Source: Abyssisolibacter fermentans
GTDB lineage: Bacteria; Bacillota; Clostridia; Tissierellales; MCWD3
DNA: 51,694 nucleotides
Assembly (NCBI RefSeq): GCF_001559865.1
Contig: NZ_LOHE01000078.1
Coordinates: 1-51,694, forward strand
Direction of reading: 5' to 3'
The notes beneath the pieces are model-generated. The model saw nothing but the letters and a program-made list of their open reading frames with translations. It searched no databases and had not been told where the DNA came from. Position 1 is the first letter of the stretch; the number at the start of each line of letters is the position of its first letter. Positions 28,404-35,646 of the stretch are shown one piece after another. The position numbers and the translations under genes are program-made.

Positions 28404-28604
28404 TTAGCACTTTGTAACGTTAGCAGCTTGAGGTCCTTTTTCGCCATCAACGATTTCGAATTCTACCTCTTGACCTTCTTCTAAAGTTTTGAATCCTTCT
28501 GAAACTATAGCTGAATAATGTACAAATACATCTTCACCATTATCTCTTGTTAAAAATCCAAAACCTTTTGTTGCGTTAAACCATTTAACCTTGCCTCTTT
28601 CCAT
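28404..28604 (-). CDS. Cold-shock domain protein (CspA family)
   Basis: A 66-residue single OB-fold protein that binds single-stranded RNA and DNA. RNP1 is KGFGFL and RNP2 is VFVHY, both intact. The start used is the ATG at 28604, ten bases after AGGAGG; an ATG three codons upstream touches the ribosome site and is unlikely. It is monocistronic, with about 110 bases of untranslated leader and a terminator at 28300-28334. Which Csp paralogue it is cannot be decided. Confidence 0.95.
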   Translation of the reverse strand: MERGKVKWFNATKGFGFLTRDNGEDVFVHYSAIVSEGFKTLEEGQEVEFEIVDGEKGPQAANVTKC

Positions 28605-28734
28605 TAAAAACATACCTCCTGTGCTTCACCTTGAAGCAGAATTATTTTGCAAATGCATACATCTATAAGTAAACATCCACCCTTACTCAGACTATCACAT
28701 TTCTTGCACGCTGTCAATTATATTTAAAATTATG

Positions 28735-29475
28735 TCATATCTTATGTGCAATAAAATTTAACCTGTGACTATTAGTATTTGGTTCATCAAAAGTAAAAGC
28801 TTCGAATACTTCAATTTTTTTAAATCCAGCTTTGTATAATGCAGCTAGGATTTCGTCTGTACTATATACTCTTTGAGTGTGCACTTCATCAAATCTGTTG
28901 TATAAATTCCCTTCTTTAACAAAGAATGTTAAATAGAAATTTATAATGCTATTTTGATTTTCATATTCACTTTCCCATGTATAAAATACATCTTCATAAT
29001 CATTAACAAAAATATTTTTTGCTATAATATTTTCAAGCTTATATTTTGAATTAATGTCAAAAATAAATATTCCATTATCATTTAAGTGACTATATACCCT
29101 ATCAAATGTATTAATTAAATCTTGTTCCTTTGTTATGTAATTTATACTATCACAAATACTTAGAACCATATCAAAACTTTCATTAATTTTAAAATTTATC
29201 ATATTTTGTTTTAAGATAGTAACGTTGTTAAATTTTCTTAATTTTTCATATGCTACAACTAACATCTCATCAGACAAATCAAAACACGTAACATTATAGT
29301 CATTATTACATAAAATTTCAGTAAAATTACCTGTCCCACATGCCATCTCCAAAATATTTCTAGGCTTTAAATCTTTTTTTTTAAATATTTGCTCTATATA
29401 CTCATACCATTTATGATAATCAACATCATTCATTAACTCATCATACAATTGCGCCATACTACTGTATGAATTCAT
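28735..29475 (-). CDS. Class I SAM-dependent methyltransferase
   Basis: A 246-residue soluble enzyme with the Rossmann SAM-binding motif ILEMACGTGNFTEIL (about residues 39-53). An acidic residue ends the second strand (FDLSDEML) and a third motif is FDMVLSICDS. The C-terminal region HTQRVYSTDEILAALYKAGF is typical of this methyltransferase group. The methyl acceptor is not predictable. GAGGTGG precedes the ATG. It stands alone between the cold-shock gene and the small spore protein. Confidence 0.85.
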   Translation of the reverse strand: MNSYSSMAQLYDELMNDVDYHKWYEYIEQIFKKKDLKPRNILEMACGTGNFTEILCNNDYNVTCFDLSDEMLVVAYEKLRKFNNVTILKQNMINFKINESFDMVLSICDSINYITKEQDLINTFDRVYSHLNDNGIFIFDINSKYKLENIIAKNIFVNDYEDVFYTWESEYENQNSIINFYLTFFVKEGNLYNRFDEVHTQRVYSTDEILAALYKAGFKKIEVFEAFTFDEPNTNSHRLNFIAHKI

Positions 29476-29540
29476 AATACCACCTCATGAAATATTATAA
29501 ACTTATTATAACATAGTAATACAGCTTTTTATACAAAAAC

Positions 29541-29747
29541 TTATTCATTATTGATTTTTTTTGCTTTTTCTAGTTTCATTTTTTTCTTTCTAACTGTAAT
29601 TATACCACCTATTCTTCCAGTTTCTTTAGCAGTTAATCCACCCCAGCCTAATGTATTTACTTTATCCATTAGTCCTAATTCATCAGCTATTTCATATTTT
29701 AATCTATCTTCTAGTGTCTCTTCTTTCTTTTTTTTATTTTTTACCAT
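29541..29747 (-). CDS. Small acid-soluble spore protein, alpha/beta (SspF-like)
   Basis: A 68-residue basic protein. LKYEIADELGLMDKV, then GWGGLTAKETGRIGG, matches the SspF-like branch of alpha/beta acid-soluble spore proteins, which coat forespore DNA. The tail is lysine-rich. An AAGGAGAG site precedes the ATG. A sigma-G-type promoter lies just upstream (29769-29798), supporting forespore expression. It is monocistronic. Confidence 0.85.
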   Translation of the reverse strand: MVKNKKKKEETLEDRLKYEIADELGLMDKVNTLGWGGLTAKETGRIGGIITVRKKKMKLEKAKKINNE

Positions 29748-29768
29748 TACGCATCTCTCCTTTTACAT

Positions 29769-29798
29769 TAGTATGTCATTTTTGTTAAATATTTATAC
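29769..29798 (-). promoter_or_regulatory. Sigma-G/F-type promoter of the spore protein gene
   Basis: GTATA, an 18-base spacer and CATACTA, reading leftward. This matches the published forespore consensus GHATR-18-CATNHTA. The inference is strengthened by the spore protein gene directly behind it. Confidence 0.7.
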
Positions 29799-29858
29799 TT
29801 ACAATAGAAAAATCTCGTTTTGAAATGAAATAAGTATTGATTTATTCTCAATAAAGTG

Positions 29859-30011
29859 TTAAACTATCTTTTGTTGTAATTCACTACTTTCCCATCCCCC
29901 TTTATACAACTTACACAACTTTGGACCTTTCCCCCAAATTGGTCCATATGCAGGATTAAATTGCGAGTTTGTATCAAAGATCGGATTGTAGTAAAAAAAC
30001 AGTATCCTTCG
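29859..30011 (-). pseudogene. Start-less coding remnant (tentative)
   Basis: About 45 sense codons run leftward through less AT-rich sequence, reading NPIFDTNSQFNPAYGPIWG and continuing to GGWESSELQQKIV before a TAA. It has no start codon or ribosome site, and its upstream part overlaps the terminator at 29993-30024. It may be the C-terminal end of a lost gene, or chance. I do not recognise the family. The rest of the gap up to 30083 holds only the terminator. Confidence 0.3.
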
Positions 30012-30024
30012 ATACTGTTTTTTT
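29993..30024. terminator. Bidirectional terminator after the CPBP protease gene
   Basis: AAAAAAACAGTATC and GATACTGTTTTTTT pair around CTTC, a perfect stem and tetraloop with long A and T runs. Confidence 0.85.
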
Positions 30025-30083
30025 ATTATTCATTAAATGTAAATTAATAATTGTTAGCTTTCCATTACTTGTGAAGAGTGTTT

Positions 30084-31022
30084 TTACAACATATATGAAA
30101 TCACTACACTCATTCTATAAAAATATATTATAAACATTGGAACTAATACGATTTTTTCTTTAAAATTCATTTTTAAATCATAATGTAAATCTTTCTCTAA
30201 ACTCATTTGATCAAGTTCATTATTTGAAAGTTTTTTCATTAACTTTATTGCGAGTGGAACCGTCAGTAAAACAACAACACCAATAAGTAGTATGAAAAAT
30301 GCTAAAATTGTTTTATCAGATACAGCCACCGGCAGATTTTGATTTTGAGATTGATCACTAAACTTTTCTATCAAATATGATAAGAAAACTACAAAAGCAT
30401 TATTTGTAATATGAGCTATTATTGAAGCAAAAATCGAATTGGTTTTATATACCATATATCCAAAAATGATACCTAAAAAAATAGGACCAACTAGATTTTG
30501 TATATTAAAGTGAAAAAATCCAAATAATACAGCTGATATAATTATGGATTTTTTTACTCCCACTCTTTTATAAGCACTCATTATAAATCCTCTAAACATA
30601 ATTTCTTCACATATACCTGCTGATACAGCAACAATGATAAACCCTATTAATAGTTCTTTAACATTTTGAGGTGCTGGTAATTTCATTGGATTTACTTTTC
30701 CAAAAAAACTTAAAAGAAATAATAATATCGAGTTGAAAAATACTGCTAAAGGATAAAATAATATCGTTATTAAAGGTATTAATAAAACCTGTTTAAAACT
30801 TAATTTATTCAATCGTAATGTGCTTCTTATATCATATCCTCTAATTTTTAAATATATAAATACTGGTAAACATATAATTATTAATTCTGTAATTAACAAG
30901 CCACTATTTAGGTTCCTCTTTTGAACATACGCGCCTAATGTTAGAAACATAAAGCCTATAATTGTATAATATAAATTTGCCTCAAATATGTCAGGTTTCT
31001 TTCTTTCAATTTTATTTTCCAT
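30084..31022 (-). CDS. CPBP family intramembrane metalloprotease
   Basis: A 312-residue membrane protein of the CAAX protease / bacteriocin-processing (Abi) family. The catalytic motifs are EEIMFRGF (EExxxR), FGFFHFN, and the Asn pair in ITNNAFVVF. About seven to eight membrane segments are visible. The ATG at 31022, behind AGAGGGG, is used; an upstream in-frame start lacks a ribosome site and falls in repeat-flanking sequence. The family includes prenyl-protein proteases and immunity proteins. No bacteriocin gene is next to it, so its substrate is open. Confidence 0.85.
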   Translation of the reverse strand: MENKIERKKPDIFEANLYYTIIGFMFLTLGAYVQKRNLNSGLLITELIIICLPVFIYLKIRGYDIRSTLRLNKLSFKQVLLIPLITILFYPLAVFFNSILLFLLSFFGKVNPMKLPAPQNVKELLIGFIIVAVSAGICEEIMFRGFIMSAYKRVGVKKSIIISAVLFGFFHFNIQNLVGPIFLGIIFGYMVYKTNSIFASIIAHITNNAFVVFLSYLIEKFSDQSQNQNLPVAVSDKTILAFFILLIGVVVLLTVPLAIKLMKKLSNNELDQMSLEKDLHYDLKMNFKEKIVLVPMFIIYFYRMSVVISYML

Positions 31023-31054
31023 ATTTACCCCTCTAATTTGTTTTTCGACTTTGA

Positions 31055-31092
31055 TCACAGATTATTTAAAGTTATATGAATAATCAGAGATA
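31055..31092. repeat. Minimal family A palindrome (A4)
   Basis: ATCACAGATTATTTAAAG directly joined to TTATATGAATAATCAGAGA. The two termini are present with almost no interior, so it is close to the smallest unit of family A. Confidence 0.55.
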
Positions 31093-31177
31093 ATTATATT
31101 CTAACTGTATCCAGAAAATATTTCAAATATTATTTTCAGGTTCTCACAACGGAAGCCTATATTTAATATTATAATAT

Positions 31178-31475
31178 AAAACCCAGATTATTCATGAAAA
31201 ATTAAATACTATGCTGCATCCTTCTGTTTATAACAAGACGAAATTTGTCTCTCACCTCTATAGGTAGCGTATATCGATTATATTTAACAGAAGGTGCACA
31301 ATCTTGCGTCTTGTTGAAACGGTGTGTTGCAATTACTACGTAATTGCTTTCGTTGTTATAAGATATCATTAAATTCTTGACATACCAACTCGGTATGCCT
31401 TCGAATTCACTGAAATCTTCTAATTCAGAAACTTACAGCATATTATCGGGAGTTATATGAATAATCAGGGTTAAA
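31178..31475. repeat. Family A element (A3) with nested family C element
   Basis: Ends are AAACCCAGATTATTCATG and, inverted, TATGAATAATCAGGGTTA. The left and right interior match A1 at 24-194. The difference is a block at 31228-31362, which is a family C element bounded by TTATAACAAG and its inverse. Together with A4 it fills the gap between the CPBP gene and dapA. Confidence 0.78.
31228..31362. repeat. Family C element (copy C2)
   Basis: Inverse of C1 at 9952-10092. Shared blocks are CACCTCTATAGGT, GAAACGGTGTGTTGCAATTA and CTACGTAATTGCTT. Terminal TTATAACAA is inverted at the other end. Nested inside A3, so it arrived after A3. Confidence 0.75.
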
Positions 31476-31523
31476 CATTTAAATATTCACCTTATTCATC
31501 TAATTGTAGGGAGATGGTATTTT

Positions 31524-32411
31524 ATGAGTTTATTTACAGGTTCTGGCGTAGCTATAGTAACTCCATTCAAAAATTCTAAAATCAACTATAACAAACTTGG
31601 AGAACTTATTGATATGCATATCAATAAAAAAACTGATGCTATAATAATATGTGGAACTACCGGTGAAGCTTCAACAATGACTAATGAAGAACAAATGAAT
31701 GCTATAAAATTTGCTGTAGAAAAAACAAATAAAAGAATTCCTGTCATAGCTGGTACAGGAAGTAATAATACAAAGCATGCTATAGAAATGAGCCGTTATG
31801 CTGAATCTGTAGGCGTAGATGGTTTACTAGTAGTAACTCCTTACTATAACAAAACAACACAAAAAGGTCTCATAGCTCATTACACTGCTATTGCTGATGC
31901 TGTAAACATTCCTATCATTATATACAATGTTCCTGGAAGAACTGGTTTAAATATATTGCCGCAAACTATATTAGAATTATCTAAACATCCAAATATCAAA
32001 GGTGTAAAAGAAGCTAGTGGAAATATTGAACAAGTAGCTGAAATAGCTAGGTTATGTCCAAAAGATTTTTATATCTATTCCGGTAATGATGATATGATAC
32101 TTCCATTATTAGCATTGGGTGGTAAAGGAGTAATATCTGTTATCGCAAATATATTGCCAAAAGAGACGCATAACATGGTAGAACTCTTTATGAATGGAAA
32201 CATCAATGAAGCCATTGAAATACAACTTAATATGAAAGCTCTTATTAATGCATTGTTTATTGAAACTAATCCTATTCCTATAAAAACTGCTATGAATTTA
32301 TTAAACATGGATGCCGGAAATCTAAGACTACCTTTAGTAGACATGACAGCTTCAAATCTGCATTTATTACAACAAGAGCTTATTAATTACGGTCTTCTTC
32401 CAAGGAGGTAA
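31524..32411 (+). CDS. dapA: 4-hydroxy-tetrahydrodipicolinate synthase
   Basis: Condenses pyruvate with aspartate semialdehyde, the first step of the lysine/diaminopimelate branch. The 295 residues form a class I aldolase barrel. The Schiff-base lysine lies in GVKEASGN, and YNVPGRTG carries the catalytic tyrosine region. AGGGAGATGG precedes the ATG. The dapB start follows after five bases, so the two form an operon. In spore formers the product also feeds dipicolinate. No lysine riboswitch was recognised in the short leader. Confidence 0.97.
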   Translation: MSLFTGSGVAIVTPFKNSKINYNKLGELIDMHINKKTDAIIICGTTGEASTMTNEEQMNAIKFAVEKTNKRIPVIAGTGSNNTKHAIEMSRYAESVGVDGLLVVTPYYNKTTQKGLIAHYTAIADAVNIPIIIYNVPGRTGLNILPQTILELSKHPNIKGVKEASGNIEQVAEIARLCPKDFYIYSGNDDMILPLLALGGKGVISVIANILPKETHNMVELFMNGNINEAIEIQLNMKALINALFIETNPIPIKTAMNLLNMDAGNLRLPLVDMTASNLHLLQQELINYGLLPRR

Positions 32412-32416
32412 TCTAA

Positions 32417-33181
32417 GTGATAAAAGTTGTTCTTAATGGCTATATGGGCAAAATGTGTCAAGTGCTGATTGATGAGATTAATAATACTGATGATATGATT
32501 ATAACGGCAGGAATAGATACAAAAGTTTCAAATAAAGATGAGATTCGTGAGAATAGTATTCCTTTATACAGTAATCCTTATGATATTAAAGAAAAAGCTG
32601 ACGTTATTATAGATTTTTCACATCCTAGTTGCGTTAAAGAGCTTGTAGCTTATGCTTTATACAAAAATATACCTCTTGTTATTGCAACAACTGGTTTAAG
32701 TATATCCTCAAAAAATATTATAGAAGAAGCATCTAAATCAATACCAATATTTATATCTGCAAATATGTCCATTGGTGTAAACTTATTATTGAAGCTTGTT
32801 AATGAATCTGCCAAATTACTAAATGAATCTTTTGATATTGAAATAATCGAAAAGCATCATAATAAAAAAGTAGACGCTCCAAGTGGAACAGCATATATGA
32901 TTGCAGATAATATTAATAGAACATTAAACAATACTAAAAATTTAGTCTTTTTAAGGCATGGTAATCAAAGTAAACGCTCATCATGTGAAATAGGAATTCA
33001 CTCAATTCGTTGTGGAACTATTGTAGGTGAACATAGTGTAATTTTTGCTGGAAATGATGAAATATTAGAGATTAGTCATAAAGCTCTTTCTAAAAAAATA
33101 TTCGCTAATGGAGCTTTAAATGCTGCAAGATTTATAATCGGTAAAGCACCAAAAGTCTATAATATGAATAATATGATTTAA
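32417..33181 (+). CDS. dapB: 4-hydroxy-tetrahydrodipicolinate reductase
   Basis: The NAD(P)H-dependent second enzyme of the pathway, 254 residues. The nucleotide-binding N-terminus is VVLNGYMGKMCQVLI, a variation on the usual GxxGRMG. The substrate loop EKHHNKKVDAPSGTA is the family signature, and IHSIRCGTIVGEHSV follows. The start codon is GTG, and its ribosome site AAGGAGG overlaps the dapA stop. A hairpin after the stop (33187-33230) may terminate it. Confidence 0.96.
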   Translation: MIKVVLNGYMGKMCQVLIDEINNTDDMIITAGIDTKVSNKDEIRENSIPLYSNPYDIKEKADVIIDFSHPSCVKELVAYALYKNIPLVIATTGLSISSKNIIEEASKSIPIFISANMSIGVNLLLKLVNESAKLLNESFDIEIIEKHHNKKVDAPSGTAYMIADNINRTLNNTKNLVFLRHGNQSKRSSCEIGIHSIRCGTIVGEHSVIFAGNDEILEISHKALSKKIFANGALNAARFIIGKAPKVYNMNNMI

Positions 33182-33186
33182 TTCAA

Positions 33187-33230
33187 TATGGGGATATCTC
33201 AAATTGAAATTCCTTTTGCCATATCCCCCA
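33187..33230. terminator. Hairpin between converging dapB and TM1266-like genes
   Basis: TATGGGGATAT and ATATCCCCCA pair over a loop of about 20 bases. The T tract is weak (ATCTTTAAAA), so efficiency is uncertain. Confidence 0.5.
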
Positions 33231-33234
33231 ATCT

Positions 33235-33483
33235 TTAAAACACCATCTTTTTAACTACAACACCTTCTATTGAATTAAGCTTAGCCTCAAATCTATCGAC
33301 CTCTTGATTCTTTTCTTCTATTACTTCTAACAATATCAAACCTTGCGGGCTACATAGATTATGTGCTTCATGTAAGCCTAACCTAGTGTTAATTATACAT
33401 CCATACTCTGTGAATAAATTTTGAACTTTAGGTACATTTTCATTTCTATTGTCAATTTTTATACCCATTATAGTTTGAGTCAT
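33235..33483 (-). CDS. TM1266-like small regulatory-type protein
   Basis: An 82-residue ferredoxin-like (ACT-type) protein resembling the TM1266 / iron-only hydrogenase system regulator family. The start MTQTIMGIKIDNR and IINTRLGLHEAHNLCSPQGLILLEV, written here in pieces, are the parts most like it. AGGAGG precedes the ATG. No hydrogenase maturation genes are nearby, so the family name should not be read as a function. It converges on dapB. Confidence 0.65.
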   Translation of the reverse strand: MTQTIMGIKIDNRNENVPKVQNLFTEYGCIINTRLGLHEAHNLCSPQGLILLEVIEEKNQEVDRFEAKLNSIEGVVVKKMVF

Positions 33484-33638
33484 TTGTATCTCCTCCTGTA
33501 CTATTCTATTGATTCATACTATTAATAGAATGTGAGAAATTGTATTTTTTTATTCAAATAAAGAGTATAAAAAACATTCCTTCAGTCAAATACAAACATG
33601 TCTTAAAACTAAAGCTATCTAAATTTATTTTTTAAGTA

Positions 33639-33665
33639 ACACAATAATTATTTTCTCATATAATA
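33639..33665 (+). promoter_or_regulatory. Sigma-K-like promoter of the 35-residue peptide
   Basis: AC, a 16-base spacer and CATATAATA, which fits the mother-cell pattern AC-16-CATANNNTA. It lies 30 bases before the peptide start. The motif is short, so the call is tentative. Confidence 0.4.
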
Positions 33666-33694
33666 TAATAAAACCATTCTAAGGAGGTATTGGT

Positions 33695-33802
33695 ATGGCT
33701 AAAGGATTACTTGACTTACTCTGTGATGATGATGGCAGTAGCTTACTGTTTTTCTTCCTATTATTGGTAGTGTTCTTCGGCAGATATTGTAATGACTACT
33801 AG
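33695..33802 (+). CDS. Small YjcZ-like membrane peptide
   Basis: A 35-residue peptide. MAKGLLDLLCDDDGSS precedes a hydrophobic stretch LLFFFLLLVVFFGRYC, and the end is NDY. A strong AAGGAGGT lies seven bases before the ATG. Similar very short proteins with an acidic lead and a hydrophobic half occur in spore formers and are often annotated as YjcZ-like coat-associated proteins. A sigma-K-like promoter supports sporulation expression. Function unknown. Confidence 0.7.
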   Translation: MAKGLLDLLCDDDGSSLLFFFLLLVVFFGRYCNDY

Positions 33803-33905
33803 AATTTAATACACTGATTTTAAAATTTACTTATTAGAATCTACTAATTAATAACTAAATGCTTTACATTATCATCATAATAAAGATTCTTGAATTTATC
33901 ACTAA

Positions 33906-33975
33906 AACCCAGATTATTTATTGAATATCAAACCCGTTTATACTATTCAAAGCTATATTGATAATCAGGGTTAAT
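33906..33975. repeat. Family A element (A5), short
   Basis: AAACCCAGATTATTTATTG and, inverted, TATTGATAATCAGGGTTA, with a 30-base interior. It lies in the gap 33803-34309, which otherwise holds a terminator at 34058-34090 and no recognisable gene. Confidence 0.7.
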
Positions 33976-34057
33976 TAAATCACAATACTTTTTCATCTTA
34001 AAAAACATAATAACTTTTACTGTAAACATAACGATTCAAAATTTCAACTTATTTGCT

Positions 34058-34090
34058 AAAAGGAGCTTTAAGCTCCTTGATTCTTTTATT
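34058..34090 (+). terminator. Terminator upstream of the BtrH-domain gene
   Basis: AAGGAGC and GCTCCTT pair around TTTAA and are followed by GATTCTTTTATT. It probably ends the small peptide transcript. Confidence 0.6.
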
Positions 34091-34309
34091 ACTAATTAAG
34101 TAATGTTAAATAAGAAAATTTTTTATATACTAACTGTACATATGAATTTATGTTTAGATAAACAACCCAAGTTTTTTTGTAAAAATGCTCTGTTATATAA
34201 TAATTTGGATATATATATATGTTTATAATTAGTAAGATATTAATTTTTAATAAGACATACTATAGTCATGTTTATGATGTTAAAATAATATAGTAAAGGA
34301 GGTTTTGAG

Positions 34310-35359
34310 ATGGAGAAAATAGTTAACGGTTTCAAGCCAAGTGGGGGCAAACATTGTATAACAACTGCGTTAAAACAAGTATTTGAATATTACAACTATC
34401 CACTTACAGAAGAGATGATTTTTGGAATTGGTTCAGGATTATCATTTGTATATGTTAATCTAAAAAAATCACCAATGGTATCAGGAAGAACCAAACCTTT
34501 TGAATTTGAAAAAAAACTTGGTGAAAGGCTTGATATTGAAATAAAGTGTAAATCAAGTAGTAAATATAAAACTGCTTTTGATAAAACACTAAAACTATTA
34601 GATGATAATAACCCAGTTTTAATATATGTAGATATGCCTTATCTTGATTATTTGAATTTGGGTGAAGATAATCATTTTGGTGGACACGCAGTAGTTATTT
34701 TTGGTTATGATAATGAGGCAGAAAAGTTTTATATAAGTGATAGAGATAACTCTGACAATACTATTAGAACACCCAATGGTTATATATCTAAAGACTATCA
34801 TTTAGTTGATTATAAGAAAGTAGAAAAGGCTCGAAGTAGTAATCATAGACCTTTCCCTTCAAACAACAAATATCTTTCAATAAAATTTAATGGCTATGAA
34901 AAAATAACATCACCTATTATTTTTTCAGCAATAAAAGAAACTTGTGATAATATGTTAAATGCTCCAGCAAAATTATTAGGTCTAAATGGTATTGATAAAT
35001 TTTCTAAGGAGATTCTAAAATGGAGCAAATTTGATAAAGAAAAATTGAAAACAGCAGGAATTACAAACTATTTTCAAATTAATGCTGATGGTGGTACAGG
35101 TGGTGGTATTTTCAGAAAGATGTATGGTAATTTTCTAATACAGGCAAGTGAAATAATTGGTAATGAAAAAATAAAGCAATTAGGTTCTTCATATATTGAA
35201 ATTTCAAAACGCTGGGATGCGGTTGGAGATTTGATGTGGAAATTATCAGAAACAGGAGCAAATCAATTACTACAAGAAATGTCTGATATAATAAAAGAAA
35301 TACATATTAAAGAAACTACTGTATTAACTAAATTACAAGAAATAATTAACTTGAAATAA
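34310..35359 (+). CDS. BtrH-N / DUF4872 domain protein
   Basis: A 349-residue soluble protein. Residues 10-165 resemble the BtrH N-terminal domain, a papain-like fold: GGKHCITTAL contains Cys16, GGHAVVIFGYD contains His126 and YISDRD contains Asp144, a plausible Cys-His-Asp triad. Residues 180-349 fit the DUF4872 region. In butirosin biosynthesis BtrH transfers an acyl group to an aminoglycoside. No antibiotic cluster, carrier protein or amine partner lies here. AAGGAGG precedes the ATG; it appears monocistronic. The substrate is unknown. Confidence 0.75.
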   Translation: MEKIVNGFKPSGGKHCITTALKQVFEYYNYPLTEEMIFGIGSGLSFVYVNLKKSPMVSGRTKPFEFEKKLGERLDIEIKCKSSSKYKTAFDKTLKLLDDNNPVLIYVDMPYLDYLNLGEDNHFGGHAVVIFGYDNEAEKFYISDRDNSDNTIRTPNGYISKDYHLVDYKKVEKARSSNHRPFPSNNKYLSIKFNGYEKITSPIIFSAIKETCDNMLNAPAKLLGLNGIDKFSKEILKWSKFDKEKLKTAGITNYFQINADGGTGGGIFRKMYGNFLIQASEIIGNEKIKQLGSSYIEISKRWDAVGDLMWKLSETGANQLLQEMSDIIKEIHIKETTVLTKLQEIINLK

Positions 35360-35389
35360 TATTATTAGGTAGATAATAAAATATATTGC

Positions 35390-35436
35390 ACACAAAATAG
35401 GTAGTACTTTTAATTGGACCACCTATTTTGTATGCA
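35390..35436. terminator. Hairpin after the BtrH-domain gene
   Basis: ACAAAATAGGTAGT and ACCACCTATTTTGT pair around a ten-base loop. The T tract is short, so termination is uncertain. Confidence 0.4.
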
Positions 35437-35461
35437 AATCAACAATTAATTTAACAGAGCC

Positions 35462-35492
35462 AAAAAAAAGTAGATACAATTAGTATCTACCT
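35462..35492 (-). terminator. Terminator of tRNA-Leu(GAG)
   Basis: On the minus strand GTAGATAC-TAATT-GTATCTAC is followed by eight T residues. Confidence 0.88.
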
Positions 35493-35508
35493 TGTTTTAT
35501 ATCTATTA

Positions 35509-35594
35509 TGGTGCGAGAGATGGGACTCGAACCCACACGCCAATTAGACACATGTCCCTCAAACATGCCTGTCTGCCAGTTCCAGCACCCTCGC
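35509..35594 (-). tRNA. tRNA-Leu (anticodon GAG)
   Basis: A class II tRNA with acceptor GCGAGGG, a long variable arm, the anticodon stem-loop CATGT-TTGAGGG-ACATG (GAG), T arm GGGTTCGAGTCCC and encoded CCA. It has its own promoter and terminator. Confidence 0.94.
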
Positions 35595-35612
35595 AAATGA
35601 AGCTACCAATTA

Positions 35613-35641
35613 AGTATAGCCTCTATCTTTATTATTGTCAA
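35613..35641 (-). promoter_or_regulatory. Promoter of tRNA-Leu(GAG)
   Basis: TTGACA, a 17-base spacer and TATACT, reading leftward, in the short space after the peptide-binding lipoprotein gene. Confidence 0.9.
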
Positions 35642-35646
35642 TAGCA

